Part shown: piece after piece, positions 1 through 9,608 of the stretch
Layout: the number at the start of each line of letters is the position of its first letter
Numbering within the stretch: the first letter of the stretch is position 1
From: Ectocarpus siliculosus
Lineage: Eukaryota > Sar > Phaeophyceae > Ectocarpales > Ectocarpaceae
Assembly (NCBI GenBank): GCA_000310025.1
Contig: FN648707.1
Location: 373,924-392,730, forward strand
Direction: 5' to 3'
Length of the DNA stretch: 18,807 nucleotides
Position numbers and translations under genes: made by a program
The notes under the pieces: model-generated
Seen by the model: the letters and a program-made list of their open reading frames with translations, nothing else
Told to the model about the DNA's origin: nothing
Database searches by the model: none

Positions 1-687
1 ACCCCCCCCCCCCCCCGTGCCAAGTCAAACCAACGCGCGGTAGGAAAGAACAACGAAGTCTTTGGGCGGATCTTAGGATAGGCACAAGGAGGGGTTAGGG
101 AAAAATAGCTTTAGCATGTTTGGTATATTGCTGTAGTATCTCGGTTGGTCTGCATCGTGCAACAAGTAGTTTGATCAGCTGGGTGGAGTGCAAATTCGTT
201 GCAGAGAGGGTTGGTGAGCATCGGTAGTACATTGTTCTTGCCTATACAGTACTTGTCTTTTATAATCGCACGGTACTTGCGTGTAAGAGTTAGGGTAACT
301 CCGTGCCAGGAAAACAACACTATGTTGAGGAAGCTAATGTGTACCGGCAACATGCACATCAGCTGCGGCGTGTCTCAAGCAATTTTTCTCAAGAATGTCA
401 CCCTCGAGGTGGCACGGTCAACCGTCGTGCGATCGTTCTTGAAAGGTGTTCATGTCCTACTTTATCACAGTACCGAATTAAATACCGGAGTGGAAAATGC
501 AAATAGATGACTTTGTTTTGGTTTTTTGCATCACGATGCGGACTGGTTCCCTGGGCGTTGGTACTACGCGGTGCAGCATGGACGTGTTGATACGTAGGGG
601 CGTGACCCCCCAACGCCTGGAATGAAGCTCACTCCCCTTCCGGCATGTTCCTGTTGCTGTCCCCGGCGTACCGCTCTCTCCTGCCAG
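1..687. other. No gene seen; starts in a poly-C run
   Basis: The window opens with a run of 15 C bases (positions 2-16), which may be a natural homopolymer or an assembly edge. I see no convincing coding segment up to 687. The last 60 bases are pyrimidine-rich and end in CAG at 685-687, which suits the 3' end of an intron leading into the open segment that follows. Confidence 0.4.
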
Positions 688-1204
688 AGCGCTGACCAAC
701 AACTACTTGAAAAAGCTGTTGCTTGACGCGTATCTGGCGTTCGAAGCCCTCACCGACCACCCTTACGGGTTCTTCAGCTTCATCGACGGGTTTTTTCCGC
801 TCCTTTCGAGTTTTGACGGCTGCGCCAAGCTGGCAGTCAACATCTGCATCGAGAAGTACCTGCAACAGCGCATGAAGCAAGTGATCGACATGGACCTTGA
901 TGCCATCTGGCTCGTCATCAGCATGCTGTCGCCGATGGTGTCCGGAATGCGGCTGCAGTTCTCACAAAACACGCCGGTGACTTTTTGCCCCCAAAACCGC
1001 AAGTCCAACATCAGTGTGGTGCCTGCTCGTGGACATGCCCCGCGTAGCGGAGATGCACAGGCTGCCGATGGCCAGAAACTGATGGAGCGTGTCCGGGAGA
1101 ACGAGGATGGTCTTGGGCTATCGGAGATTTTGGAGGGCATGTCGCTGGACGGGCTGGAGGACCTCTATCGTTTGTGCTTTGGGCCGCGAGCGCCGGGAAT
1201 TTAG
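688..1204 (+). CDS. Putative terminal exon, unknown product
   Basis: The frame is open from 626 to the TAG at 1202-1204. A strong acceptor-like signal (pyrimidine-rich stretch ending CTGCCAG at 687) suggests that the exon starts at 688 with a two-base carry-over from an earlier exon outside the window or in 1-600. The conceptual protein (about 170 residues) begins ALTNNYLKKLLLDAYLAFEA and continues with Leu/Phe-rich helices, then an acidic tail (SEILEGMSLDGLEDLYRL). I do not recognise the family. A longish open frame also exists on the opposite strand at 763-1140, but it lacks splice context and looks like a shadow. If the TAG is real this is the last exon of a gene. No donor with a phase matching the next candidate exon (1923) is visible before the stop, so I do not join them. 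Confidence 0.4.
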
Positions 1205-1922
1205 CAGGTATTTTTCACGAGAAGCTACAGCGATTTCTTTTGTCCATATTGCCAAAATTCTTGAGGTGGTAGCGCTTATTACAGAATGGACCGCTAATTT
1301 TGCCGTAGTATTTAGTTTTTTTCCCCCTTTGTTACTCTGCAATGATCATGTTGCGTGTTGTTCGAGAAGAACCAGTGCCACTATGAGAAATCGTTTCTTG
1401 GTTTCTACGCAGGGGTTGTACTTGTCATGGTTCCACCGCACATTTGAAGTGGCTCAATTGAGGGCTGAGAGGTAGCTCGAGACTATAGCAGTAGTTGATT
1501 CAACAGGTATCATTATTCATATCGAAAACATCGACAGCTGTTCGCGCGTTTGTTTTCCGTGTGGGGGAGTAGTGGATACCGTCGGAAATATGGACGCCCG
1601 CCGTATGCGTCCAATTTATGCCTTCGGGCCGGGTGTTTCGCTCGTCAAGGTGACGTCTGCTGCAAACCTCCAAACTTGTTCATCTCATATCTCAGGAAAA
1701 GATTCGGGACGCCGAAAGTGCATGCGCACCTATGTGGGAACCTTTCATTTATCGCGCAGTGCGAGACATGCTTCCTTTTTCCACACGAAGTAGGGCGTGT
1801 TGGCATGTAGAGCAAAGAGCAATTGCACTGCCATGAGCACTGATCGCTCTCATACAAGATTTTCTGTCGGTCTCTTGTCAACTGCCCTCTATCCACTCCC
1901 CCCACCTCAAATACCCCAACAG
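1205..1922. other. Intergenic or intronic stretch
   Basis: No convincing coding segment or RNA gene is visible. A donor-like CAG/GTATTT lies at 1205-1213, just past the stop of the preceding open segment. The right end (about 1884-1922) is C-rich and ends AACAG, a good splice acceptor for the next exon candidate. Confidence 0.4.
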
Positions 1923-2142
1923 GGTGCTGCTGATTGAGCTGTTCAAGACGGTGGAGAAGCTCTGGCGGGAGAACAACCACGGAAAGGAGGATTGCTCAAA
2001 GTTTTTCATGGAAAGGGGGGCATGGTTGGTCTCGTCTGGGGTGGAGGGGGGGTACAGCCCGGACGGAGTCCAGACGTGCCATATGTTCATGCTACGGGCG
2101 GAGAGCCCCACAGACTTGGCCGTGCTCCTGTTGCACCACGTG
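1923..2142 (+). CDS. Putative internal exon, unknown product
   Basis: An open segment is flanked by an acceptor (C-rich stretch ending CAACAG at 1922) and a consensus donor (CACGTG/GTGAGT, with GT at 2143-2144). It encodes 73 codons (LLIELFKTVEKLWRENNHGK at the start, PTDLAVLLLHHV at the end). It begins with one base completing a split codon and ends on a codon boundary. The next good exon (4378) also starts on a codon boundary, so the two could be joined across a 2.2-kb intron, though phase agreement alone has a one-in-three chance. The product is not recognised. It may be an upstream exon of the transposase-like gene that ends at 6682. Confidence 0.4.
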
Positions 2143-4377
2143 GTGAGTGCCCCGTTGTAGAGAAACACAATTATCGTATTGATCACGAGTGCTCGTTCAA
2201 AAGATCCCGGACTCTTGAAAACAATGAAAGTCGAATACGTTCGACAGATGGTGAGCAGGCTTTGATTAACGAAGGTGTGCACATTTTGCGTTGGTATAGA
2301 TCAAAAGTGTAGTTGTACATACTTCCGGTCTTTGTTGCAAAACGACAAGTGCCGATTAGGGCATCTAGCGGGTTGAAGCAACATCTACGTGGAGGAGACA
2401 ACATGGTCACCTACGAGGTGTCTGCATGCTGCGATGTTCACGCACTCCCAACCTTGAAACTATCGTAGAGCACCGCCACGCCGACGCGAAAGTACTCACG
2501 GCTGACTTTTGGTTCGTCCACCAGTAATTGGGCGGGACAAGCACAAACCGCAATCCGGTTGTGTAAAGGTCTCTTTCACGACATGTGTTTCTTGTTGTCC
2601 TTGCGCTTATGATAAACGGCGTACTCGTTGTTGGCCGTGTTTTTCGAATATCGTACAACCGACTTCGGGTCAACCCTAGGTTTTAACTCCGCGCATGGAG
2701 CACAGAAAAAATGACTTTGGTCAAATTGATGCAAGCGCGTGTGAAGCTAAAAGTCTGTCTGTGTGTGCACGCATGATTTCTTGAATACCCAGTACTGGAA
2801 GCCCGAAACCATGCCGCAGGTGCGGCCACAGCGATAGCGATACCACGCCCACGCATGTCCATACTGGAAGTGAAAACTGCGTGTCGTTTCAGAATAAAAT
2901 AAAACTTGGAAGTTTTATGTGGAAGTAGAGTTCAACCGCCCTCTGAACGAAAGGGGCAAGGGGCAAGAAAAAGGAAACACGTACTGCGGTGCATGACCCA
3001 AAGCACGTCTGCCAGCCACACCCGCGCGTGCTTTTCGTGGGTACACTATGGTAGTTCCACGCACGGCTTTTGTTGTTTTTTGTGTTCACATTAAAAACCG
3101 CCCCGGTCTCCGCGCAGTACCTTTTAATATCCGTATACTACTGGTACAACTGACGCGGACGCCTTCCGTGGTCACAAGCCAACTACACCCCTAAAGGGTA
3201 CACTATACCTTTACTAGAACGAAACGAAAATATAAAATGGGCTAGGAAAATTTTCTCCAAATGCGAAAACAGCGTAGCACAAAAATAACATGCGTCCAAC
3301 AATTCGCCATTTCGAAACATGTTACCACCTGTGTCTACAACAGGTGCGTGCATCAATATCCCAAACAAGGACCCCCTTGTTTTTTCACAGAGCGGCTGCA
3401 GCTTTTTTTCATCCAATCTTTCGTGTCAAGCCTAGCCACCTGCCGAAAGCTCGCGTTTGCCACATAGGCCACCGCTTCCCTCCAAATGCCCCCAAGCCGC
3501 CAAGCTAGATATGCACAATCCACAGGTGGTCACGAGACCGTGTACATGCACAGGAAGCATGGTCTTTGGGATAATTTTGGTGCACATTTAAGATGTAGAA
3601 CGTTTCCAGGAAATGATGTTTCTCTGTGTTGTAATGAGCAGTAAACACTACTCCAATCGATTGAACTGGTTGCCCCACTCGCGCTTGGAGGCCCGGAGTG
3701 CGCATGTGTTGTGCCCAAGCCAGAGATAAATATTGTATAGAACGCCACCAACGCGCTACTTCTAACACAACTCAACAGCAGGCACGAAGAAAATATGACC
3801 ATCAATCAAGCAGGCCGTAGGATAGGATGTAGACATAATATCTTATCGACTCCAACTCCAATGCTCGCACCAGTATTAATTCTGGGAACAGTCGGTCGTG
3901 CGCACGGCCAGACCCTGTGTCGCTTTTTTTGATCTGAAATCTAGTGTTGTCCAAAAAATCAAGTCGGAATCGAAGTCTGCACATACATGTGCTGTTCTCA
4001 AAGGGAGGCATGGAATTGTGTCACATCTTCGGAAAATTTTGCAATTTTTCCTCGTCTTGTCTCGCACATTCCCCCGTTGGACTCTTCTCGGCAAGTACTC
4101 AAACAGCGTCCACGACCTCGGGGTTGTCTACACAACATGTGTGTGACCCTCATCTCGAAAGGCTTTTAAATGCAATAAATGGGCAGCGGGGTAGAACAAC
4201 TTGGCAGTCTGTGTTAAGTCTATTGCTGGCGTATCCGTCTCAGATTCGTTTGTGAACTGTCTGTTGAATACGTCAGGCGAATACACGCCAGTAGAACCCA
4301 AGAAAACTTTGTCAACTTCCCACGCTCTACCTTCACCCATGCTTTCATGTCCCCCGTGTCCCCCATTGTTAATGCAG
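2143..4377. other. Long gene-free stretch, possible intron
   Basis: It begins with GTGAGT and ends with a pyrimidine-rich stretch and AATGCAG (4371-4377), so it can be read as one large intron or as several introns with small exons that I cannot see. A short minus-strand open reading around 2440-2545 looks protein-like (LLVDEPKVSREYFRVGVAVL) but has no start or splice support. I see no RNA gene and no clear repeat here. Confidence 0.35.
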
Positions 4378-5097
4378 CACATGCCTATCCTCGTCATCAC
4401 GGACATCATGTGTCGTGTAGGTCCGATCGTCCACGAACGCTGCCAGACGGCGGCGCCGAACGAAGGAGTTCTTCCCCGGGTTGGCGAGCCTGACGAGCAT
4501 GGCATGCGGAAGGTGGACATCCCAGCACTAGCGCCTCTGGGAAATTACTTTCTTGGCGCCGATCAGGTTTCGGAGCCCGTACCGCAGGAGAAATGCACTC
4601 AACGCAATGTGTACAATCTCCTGCGCGATGCGCAAACTTCTCCTCCGGTTTAACGGTTGGACTTCGGTCAGCTTCTCAGCGTTTCAGCATGGCAGGATAG
4701 AGAAGAAGGGACCACCGCCGTGGACTTCGTGCTGCTTGCTCGGGCCCGTTTGCGGAATCTGCGCCGCCGAAGCCACCATTCCATGGACCTCTTTGAGGTA
4801 GTGGCTGTTCTGAACGAGCGCCTCACCAAGCTCGTGGCTTTCATCAGCGAAGGACAAGACAAGGAGGTCCCGCCAGCAGTACTTGTCGAGGAAGAGCAGA
4901 TGGCCCCGGGCTCGGTGCTGCCGACGTTATCGGCGCAGAGCGTGTTCTCCACACGAGTTCCCGCGGTGGCGACTGGGTCCACCACCGGCAAGGCTCCGGA
5001 ACTCCCTGCCTTCTCTCAGCATCTTTGCAAACCTGTGGCTGGCCAGAATGATCTTCGACCTGCGGCGCTCGATCACCTGGTTTTGGCCTACGCCCGG
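4378..5097 (+). CDS. Exon(s) of KDZ-like transposase gene, upstream part
   Basis: The segment starts after a classical acceptor (C/T-rich stretch ending AATGCAG at 4377) and ends at a consensus donor (CCCGG/GTGAGT, GT at 5098-5099). One frame runs through from HMPILVITDIMCRVGPIVHE to ALDHLVLAYAR, broken only by TAA at 4651-4653. Either this is a nonsense mutation, or a 105-base intron at 4567-4671 (GATCAG/GTTTCG to TTCGGTCAG) removes it. That intron keeps the frame. The middle includes an acidic/Leu helix (DLFEVVAVLNERLTKLVAFI). I do not recognise a domain in this part. The link to a transposase rests on in-phase joining to 5764-5827 and 6078-6682. Confidence 0.45.
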
Positions 5098-5763
5098 GTG
5101 AGTACGCCTTCTTTGCGTAGCTGACGTAGTGGGCTGTTGTGCTTTGTCTTTGGCGGTATTATCAATACTGGTGGTTGTTCGTTGCTCCGTTGGTCAAGTG
5201 GGTTTATTTTCGCGTTCCTCATTGAACATTGTTGTCCCTCCTTTTTTTTCTTCCACCTTACGTTCCTTCCGTTTTCCTTCTCGGCGTCGCCGGTTGATTT
5301 TATTTCTGCACGCGGCAAAACCTACCTTGTTTCATGTTTTGTTATTCAATTCGGAGCAGTGAACATAGGTAGATCACTGCTGACATATTGACATATTACT
5401 CATGTGTTGCTGCAATTTGAAAAACAATGCTAGAGACGCTAGAGCGGGGAACAAGAACATCTTTTCTCGCATGCTGGTAGGGACATGCGCGTGCTCTGTG
5501 CCCACCGCTAAAACTACCACACTTCTCCCATTCAGCGCATGCACTTCGTTGCATATTAAAAGGCTGTAGTGCTCGAAGCTCTTGAGTTGCTGCCATGTCA
5601 ACAAGACTACCCAGCAATGTTTTTTTTTCTGATGCTTGTACGGAGTTTCCTGTATAAATGCATTAAAGCAGCCCATTGCGGTAACCCAACTACTTAGACA
5701 ACTTTTTCGACCACACGGTTTACTTTCCGTCCCCTTCTTCGGGACCTCTGACATCTGGATCAG
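5098..5763 (+). other. Probable intron
   Basis: It runs from GTGAGTACG to a pyrimidine-rich stretch ending ATCTGGATCAG. The length (666 bases) is ordinary for genomes with long introns. A minus-strand frame of 140 codons (5374-5796) crosses its right boundary and is most likely chance. Confidence 0.5.
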
Positions 5764-5827
5764 GCCAAGGAGGAGTTCATCGCGATTGGACTTCAACCCG
5801 CCAACCAGTGCGCAAAGAAGAGGGCAG
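5764..5827 (+). CDS. Small internal exon of KDZ-like transposase gene
   Basis: This 64-base exon lies between GGATCAG (acceptor ending 5763) and CAG/GTACGA (donor GT at 5828-5829). It adds AKEEFIAIGLQPANQCAKKR plus an alanine and one left-over G. The preceding exon ends on a codon boundary at 5097. The left-over G joins AA at 6078 to make a Glu codon, so all three exons join in one frame. That is the main support for this gene model. It is too short to carry a recognisable domain. Confidence 0.5.
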
Positions 5828-6077
5828 GTACGAGGACGTGGACACTTGCGTGTTAGGTGTTGAGGCTAGTCGTTTTGTTGGTCCAAAAATCTAAGGACCA
5901 CCAATCTACCGGGCTGTGTACGTTTTTCCATAATGTGTCAATGTTGGTGCCGGTATGGTACATGTCGTTCGTTACCTCCAGACCGGCTCAAAATGATCAA
6001 ACCTTAGTCAAAACGTTTTCATGAGCCAACACATGGCATGCCGTTTTTTTGTACGTCATCTCTGTTGGTCCTCACAG
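5828..6077 (+). other. Probable intron
   Basis: It runs from GTACGAGG to TTGGTCCTCACAG. The 250-base spacing and both boundary sequences fit a spliceosomal intron, and its phase fits the exons on either side. Confidence 0.5.
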
Positions 6078-6682
6078 AACTGGCTGTGCGCTCAGGAGCA
6101 TGCTTCGGGTCGGCGGTGCAGCGTACGAAAGCCCTTCAGATTCAGGTGGCTCAACATCAACCGGGGAAAAGCGCTGACACCAATGGCATCGTGGAAGAGT
6201 ATGGCCTCCCATTCGACATCCAACCGCTGCAGGAGGACCCCACGGCGACAGTGCGCAGAACGCACGCCTTGGGGAGCAATGCCGGGCCTTACTACGGGCC
6301 TGACGCCCTGCACGACTGCAACCACGGGGATGACTGCCGCCAAAAGTACGGTGGGATAGACTCATGCGCCCAGCTCTCGGGGGTCAACCTCAACGCGCAC
6401 GAGCAGAACCATGCGAAGAAGAAAAAGTTTCTGCACATGTTGAATGTCATGAAATTTGACCGCTTTGCGTTCATGGTAACTCTGATCAACGAGACCGAGA
6501 ATGAGGCAATAAACCGCAAATCGGTGACAAACATGGTCAAGCGTGTTCGAGGCCATGGCTCGGAACGAGTAGAGATTTGCCAGGCTCAGGTTTGGTTCTG
6601 CGGCAGATGCTTCTGCCAGAAGTCTCTAAAACGATCATTCGACCAGTTCGGCCGGGTCCGGCTGACCTTTGTTAAGCCATAG
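6078..6682 (+). CDS. KDZ-type transposase, C-terminal exon (putative)
   Basis: Terminal exon of about 201 codons ending in TAG at 6680-6682. At 6311-6505 it shows, in order, H-x2-NH-x3-CR (LHDCNHGDDCR), then GVNLNAHEQNH, then a basic stretch and MKFDRFAFMVTLINETENE. This matches what I know of the C-terminal part of KDZ (Kyakuja-Dileera-Zisupton) transposases: an H-x2-NH...C motif, then GVN-x3-EQ-x-N, then a helix with RF-x-F and a final asparagine-rich turn. The EQ contains the likely catalytic glutamate of the DDE triad. The tail adds a Cys-rich patch (WFCGRCFCQK). The upstream catalytic aspartates are not identifiable in the exons I can model, so the gene may be incomplete or their exons missed. 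Codon usage and splice phase support real coding sequence. The family call is from memory of motifs and needs a profile search. Confidence 0.5.
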
Positions 6683-7266
6683 CCATACTTTTGGGGGGGC
6701 TCGGATGTTGTTGTACAATGTCTCGGATGCTTTGTGGTACGGTGTCCGCTTGAGCTGAACCGCTTGCGCCATTACGTCATTTCGCCCGGTTCGCAGTGGT
6801 GGGTAGAGTTCATTTTTTTTTGTAGTCTTTCGGTTGATGGTGTGTCGAGGCTGGTGGTAGGAATATACAGCTCCGCGTTTTGGGGGGATAGATACGTTTG
6901 GTTTTTTTTTAGGGGATTTCATTGGTTTCGCTACACGATAGGGTTGCTTCAAGAACTATTTCCGAGCCCACCGACGTTCCGTTTGTCAGCCTTTCACAGC
7001 ACTTCCAGTACTATCGACTGCTCGCTGTTTTTTGTGTTTCCAAGAGCGCGATGTATCTTTTGCCTTCGAGCCTTGGCTTGAAAGATGCGTATCCAAGGAC
7101 AACCAGACCTGTTCCCAAATGTGAAAGTAACGAATTGTCGAAGAACCGTTTTTGATCCTATATCGAAAACAAGGCAGGCCTACCTACCATTGGGTTCGGC
7201 TCATTGCGTTCCATCCGGATGAGGGTAGAAATTATTTTGTGTTCTGTCCAAGAAAGTTGTCTGGTG
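6683..7266. other. No gene seen; downstream flank of transposase-like gene
   Basis: It is T-rich on the plus strand with several homopolymer runs (GGGGGG at 6693, T8-T9 near 6814 and 6903). It probably holds the 3' untranslated region of the preceding gene. No open frame here has splice or start support. Confidence 0.35.
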
Positions 7267-7298
7267 CCCACTTGCCCACTTGCCCACTTGCCCACTTG
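7267..7298. repeat. 8-bp minisatellite, four exact copies
   Basis: The unit CCCACTTG is repeated four times without a change at 7267-7274, 7275-7282, 7283-7290 and 7291-7298. It is a simple tandem repeat with no coding role visible. Confidence 0.9.
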
Positions 7299-7385
7299 GC
7301 AATAATTTTTAGGTTGCGTTTTGGCATTCAATACCATTTCGTCCTGGACTTGTGGTACGTACATGCCGTTTCGAGATACCGTAAT

Positions 7386-7471
7386 GGTCGGAGAGATGGC
7401 ACCGGGTGCGATCGTTTTTTTAAATGTTCTTCCTTGAGTTTTTATCGCGCCCCGGTGCCATGTCTCCGACC
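7386..7471. repeat. Hairpin: 27-bp inverted repeat arms
   Basis: Arms at 7386-7412 (GGTCGGAGAGATGGCACCGG first) and 7444-7471 are reverse complements at about 25 of 28 positions, with a 31-base T-rich loop. A transcript would fold into a strong hairpin. It forms the left part of the candidate inverted-end element. Confidence 0.75.
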
Positions 7472-7556
7472 CCGGTGCGGGAATGCAATTAGATCTTTTT
7501 GATTACATTTTCAAGGCAGCCCGGTGCGATCTCTCCGACCGGTGCGATCTCCGATG
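7452..7556. repeat. Diverged direct repeat, copy 1
   Basis: This pairs with 8034-8159. Both copies have the order TGACCCCGGTGCG or CGACCCCGGTGCG, then an AT-rich middle with a T-run, then CCSGTGC-ATCTC-CCGACCGGTGC. The ends are well matched and the middle is poorly conserved. Confidence 0.55.
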
Positions 7557-8033
7557 AAATACACACAGGTGTTGTATGAGTGGGAGCATACCGGTAACGG
7601 CAACGTAGGCTGGTACGTAACAGCTTTCCATACAGCGAGTGGTGTCGTGTTTGATGCGAGTTTGGCTATAGAGTGACGACAAGAAAGGATGTCGTTTCCA
7701 TCTGAGGTACTGGTACATACGGCATCAGTTGTCTTCCGCTTTCGTTTCGGTGTTCCTCTACGGATACCAGTACGTACGAAGCAACAATAGCTTCGTGTTG
7801 TGAAAGGTGGGGTAGGATGTGGCTTGTACGTTGTGTGTCTGGTTGAGAGTATACGGTTGGCAACTTCCATACCAATTCAAATATGAAATCAACTGGCATC
7901 CCGTGTGAACCGCGACCATGCATACGTACATGCAGGGGTGGCGCTCCGCTGACACCATCCCCACATGTATAAGGAACACACATGTACCTCACTCCGGCAG
8001 CTGAAAATGAGCTCAATCTTGGGTTTGGCGGTC

Positions 8034-8159
8034 GGTGTGCGATCTCACTGACCCCGGTGCGTAAATGGATGTAAATCGGGCCGTTCTCGTATTTTTTTAG
8101 CAACCCCGTGCCATCTCCCCGACCGGTGCCACCTCTCAGACCGGTCCTATCTCTCCGAC
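8034..8159. repeat. Diverged direct repeat, copy 2
   Basis: Same-orientation partner of 7452-7556, about 580 bases away. It carries three runs of the motif CCGGTGC-ATCTCTCCGAC in a row at its right end (8106-8159), so the motif is also amplified in tandem. Confidence 0.55.
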
Positions 8160-8557
8160 TATTCCGGTATATATTAAAGCTATGTTGTTTTCTTTCCGCG
8201 TTCACCCCTTCTAAACCAAAGCTTAACAAGCAGGCTATCGGCGAGACTATGTCGGCTCCTCTCTCCCCTCCTGCAACTCCCCCTTCAACCAACTTCTCCT
8301 TCAACCTACATGAAGTAAGTCTACAAGTAAGTATGCTTAAAACAACGTGGCGACGACTCGCTCAAACCTGGTGTATAATACACTCGTATAATATCTCCCC
8401 AATATACCCTGCGCAAAAACTTTGGGGTTTTCTCGATAGTTCGACATGGGAAGGTGTTGAATCTAGTATCTGCCATTTGCAACCTACATGGGAGCAGATC
8501 ATCTGCGATGTGTGCCTGTAAATGCAGCAGCCTACCCGCCTGGACCGTACCGTAGGT
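8160..8557. other. No gene seen
   Basis: No supported open frame, RNA gene or repeat is visible. There are two donor-like GTAAGT strings (8314 and 8328) without any matching coding segment. Confidence 0.35.
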
Positions 8558-8754
8558 GACACTGTAGATACCATACCCCCTGGACCGATTTTCAAACATC
8601 AATTACTCCACGAAGAGAATGCGTGCATGAAACGACTGTTTCTGAAGGCTCTTGACAGAGCGGCTTCAACGCCGCCGTTTCCGGCACTGCCACGCTTCTG
8701 CTGTGAAATAATGGAGCTTGGAAAATCGGTCGAGGGGGTGTGATATCTTGTGTC
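8558..8754. mobile_element. Foldback / MITE-like inverted repeat
   Basis: Arms of about 47 bases at 8558-8605 and 8708-8754 are inverted copies at roughly three quarters of positions. The best shared core is ACCCCCT-GACCGATTTTC. Read in conceptual translation, both arms give the same string (ENRSRG), which shows common origin. The spacer is about 100 bases with no coding support. The size fits a miniature inverted-repeat element or a foldback. No clear target duplication is visible. Confidence 0.5.
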
Positions 8755-9600
8755 ATACCTTGTTTAGGTCTAGCTTGAGCCGGAAATGGGTAGGACTTCG
8801 ACGCCTTATAGGGTGGCTGTGGGGGATTGGGGGAAACATGCTTCTTCAGACGTCGTATGGGTTGTTGTGCAGTGTTGTGCCTGGTTGGACGTTGGCAAGC
8901 TATCAATCTGGAAGCAGATGGCAGCGGCAGATCTGGATGCTGATGCGCCTACCTCTATCTAGCGTTGCGGGGCAATCGGTTGTTTCTTTCGTGTACAGCA
9001 CAGAAAGCGGTTCCGGCCTAGACCTACAGCACCTAGACTCAGCTAGACTCAGCTAGATATCCCACTCGCTCTTCGTACAGCAGCAGTACACGCCCTACCG
9101 AACGGCCGGCAGCCCGGTAGCGCGCACATACAAATCGGTGCCCCCGACAACAGTCTACATTGATTGTAGACTAATTGTTTGCTTTCGGCGGTCCTGACAT
9201 GTTTTTCTAGCAGCAGCATTCTTCTCCTCCCCTACACACCATGAGTCCCCTGTGCGCGCAGGAACATACTCCACAGAACATACGAGCAGGCGGGCTCTGC
9301 AAGCCTGCACAGCTCGGGCTTCAGTGTGCAAGCTAGCAGAGCTGAGCTAGCCGAGTACCACCTCCAAACCGTCAAGAACCGCGTGCGCGCGCGCCCAAAA
9401 AGCACGGCATGCTTTCCGAACCTTCCGGAAACCCGACCCCCGAACCCCCTAAAGATCCTTTCGCACGATTGGTAATCCGACCTCGGAGGTGCTGCTGCTT
9501 GGTACAGGTCGCTGGGTACTGCTGTAGGGAAGAGCAGCTGGGGTGTTCGGGTATTCTCTTATCTTGCACTAAATTAGCTGATAAATATATCTAATTATTA
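8755..9600. other. No gene seen; small repeats
   Basis: I find no supported gene. At 9031-9057 a 10-base unit (AGCTAGACTC) is repeated about 2.7 times. At 9152-9172 a perfect 8-bp hairpin has stem AGTCTACA/TGTAGACT and loop TTGAT. At 9335-9355 GCTAGC occurs twice around AGAGCTGA. A purine/pyrimidine-alternating run (GCGTGCGCGCGCGC) is at 9380-9393. Confidence 0.4.
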
Positions 9601-9608
9601 TAAACGCC

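Larger units (their letters stand above)
7386..8159. mobile_element. Candidate 774-bp inverted-end element with iterons
   Basis: The left end (GTCGGAGAGATGGCACCGG, 7387-7405) and the right end (CCGGTCCTATCTCTCCGAC, 8141-8159) are inverted copies that agree at 17 of 19 positions. Inside, the same motif recurs in the opposite orientation near both ends: at 7444-7471, 7510-7556, 8034-8060 and 8101-8140. This gives short inverted termini plus subterminal repeats, an architecture typical of non-autonomous DNA transposons. I find no open frame inside with support, and no clear target-site duplication at the edges. It could instead be a diverged satellite cluster. It lies about 700 bases past the KDZ-like gene, but no link between the two is shown. 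Confidence 0.4.

Noticed and set aside
763-1140. 125-codon minus-strand frame
   Set aside because: It is the shadow of the plus-strand exon at 688-1204, which has the better splice signal and composition.
2407-2673. Minus-strand reading with protein-like text (VDEPKVSREYFRVGV) in one frame
   Set aside because: Only about 35 codons before a stop, with no acceptor or start in front; too short to call.
5374-5796. 140-codon minus-strand frame
   Set aside because: It spans a predicted intron and part of an exon on the plus strand, has no domain that I recognise, and shows no splice or promoter support.
7267-7298. Four 8-bp direct repeats as a possible CRISPR or origin iteron
   Set aside because: Units are contiguous without spacers, and the context is eukaryotic; it is a minisatellite.
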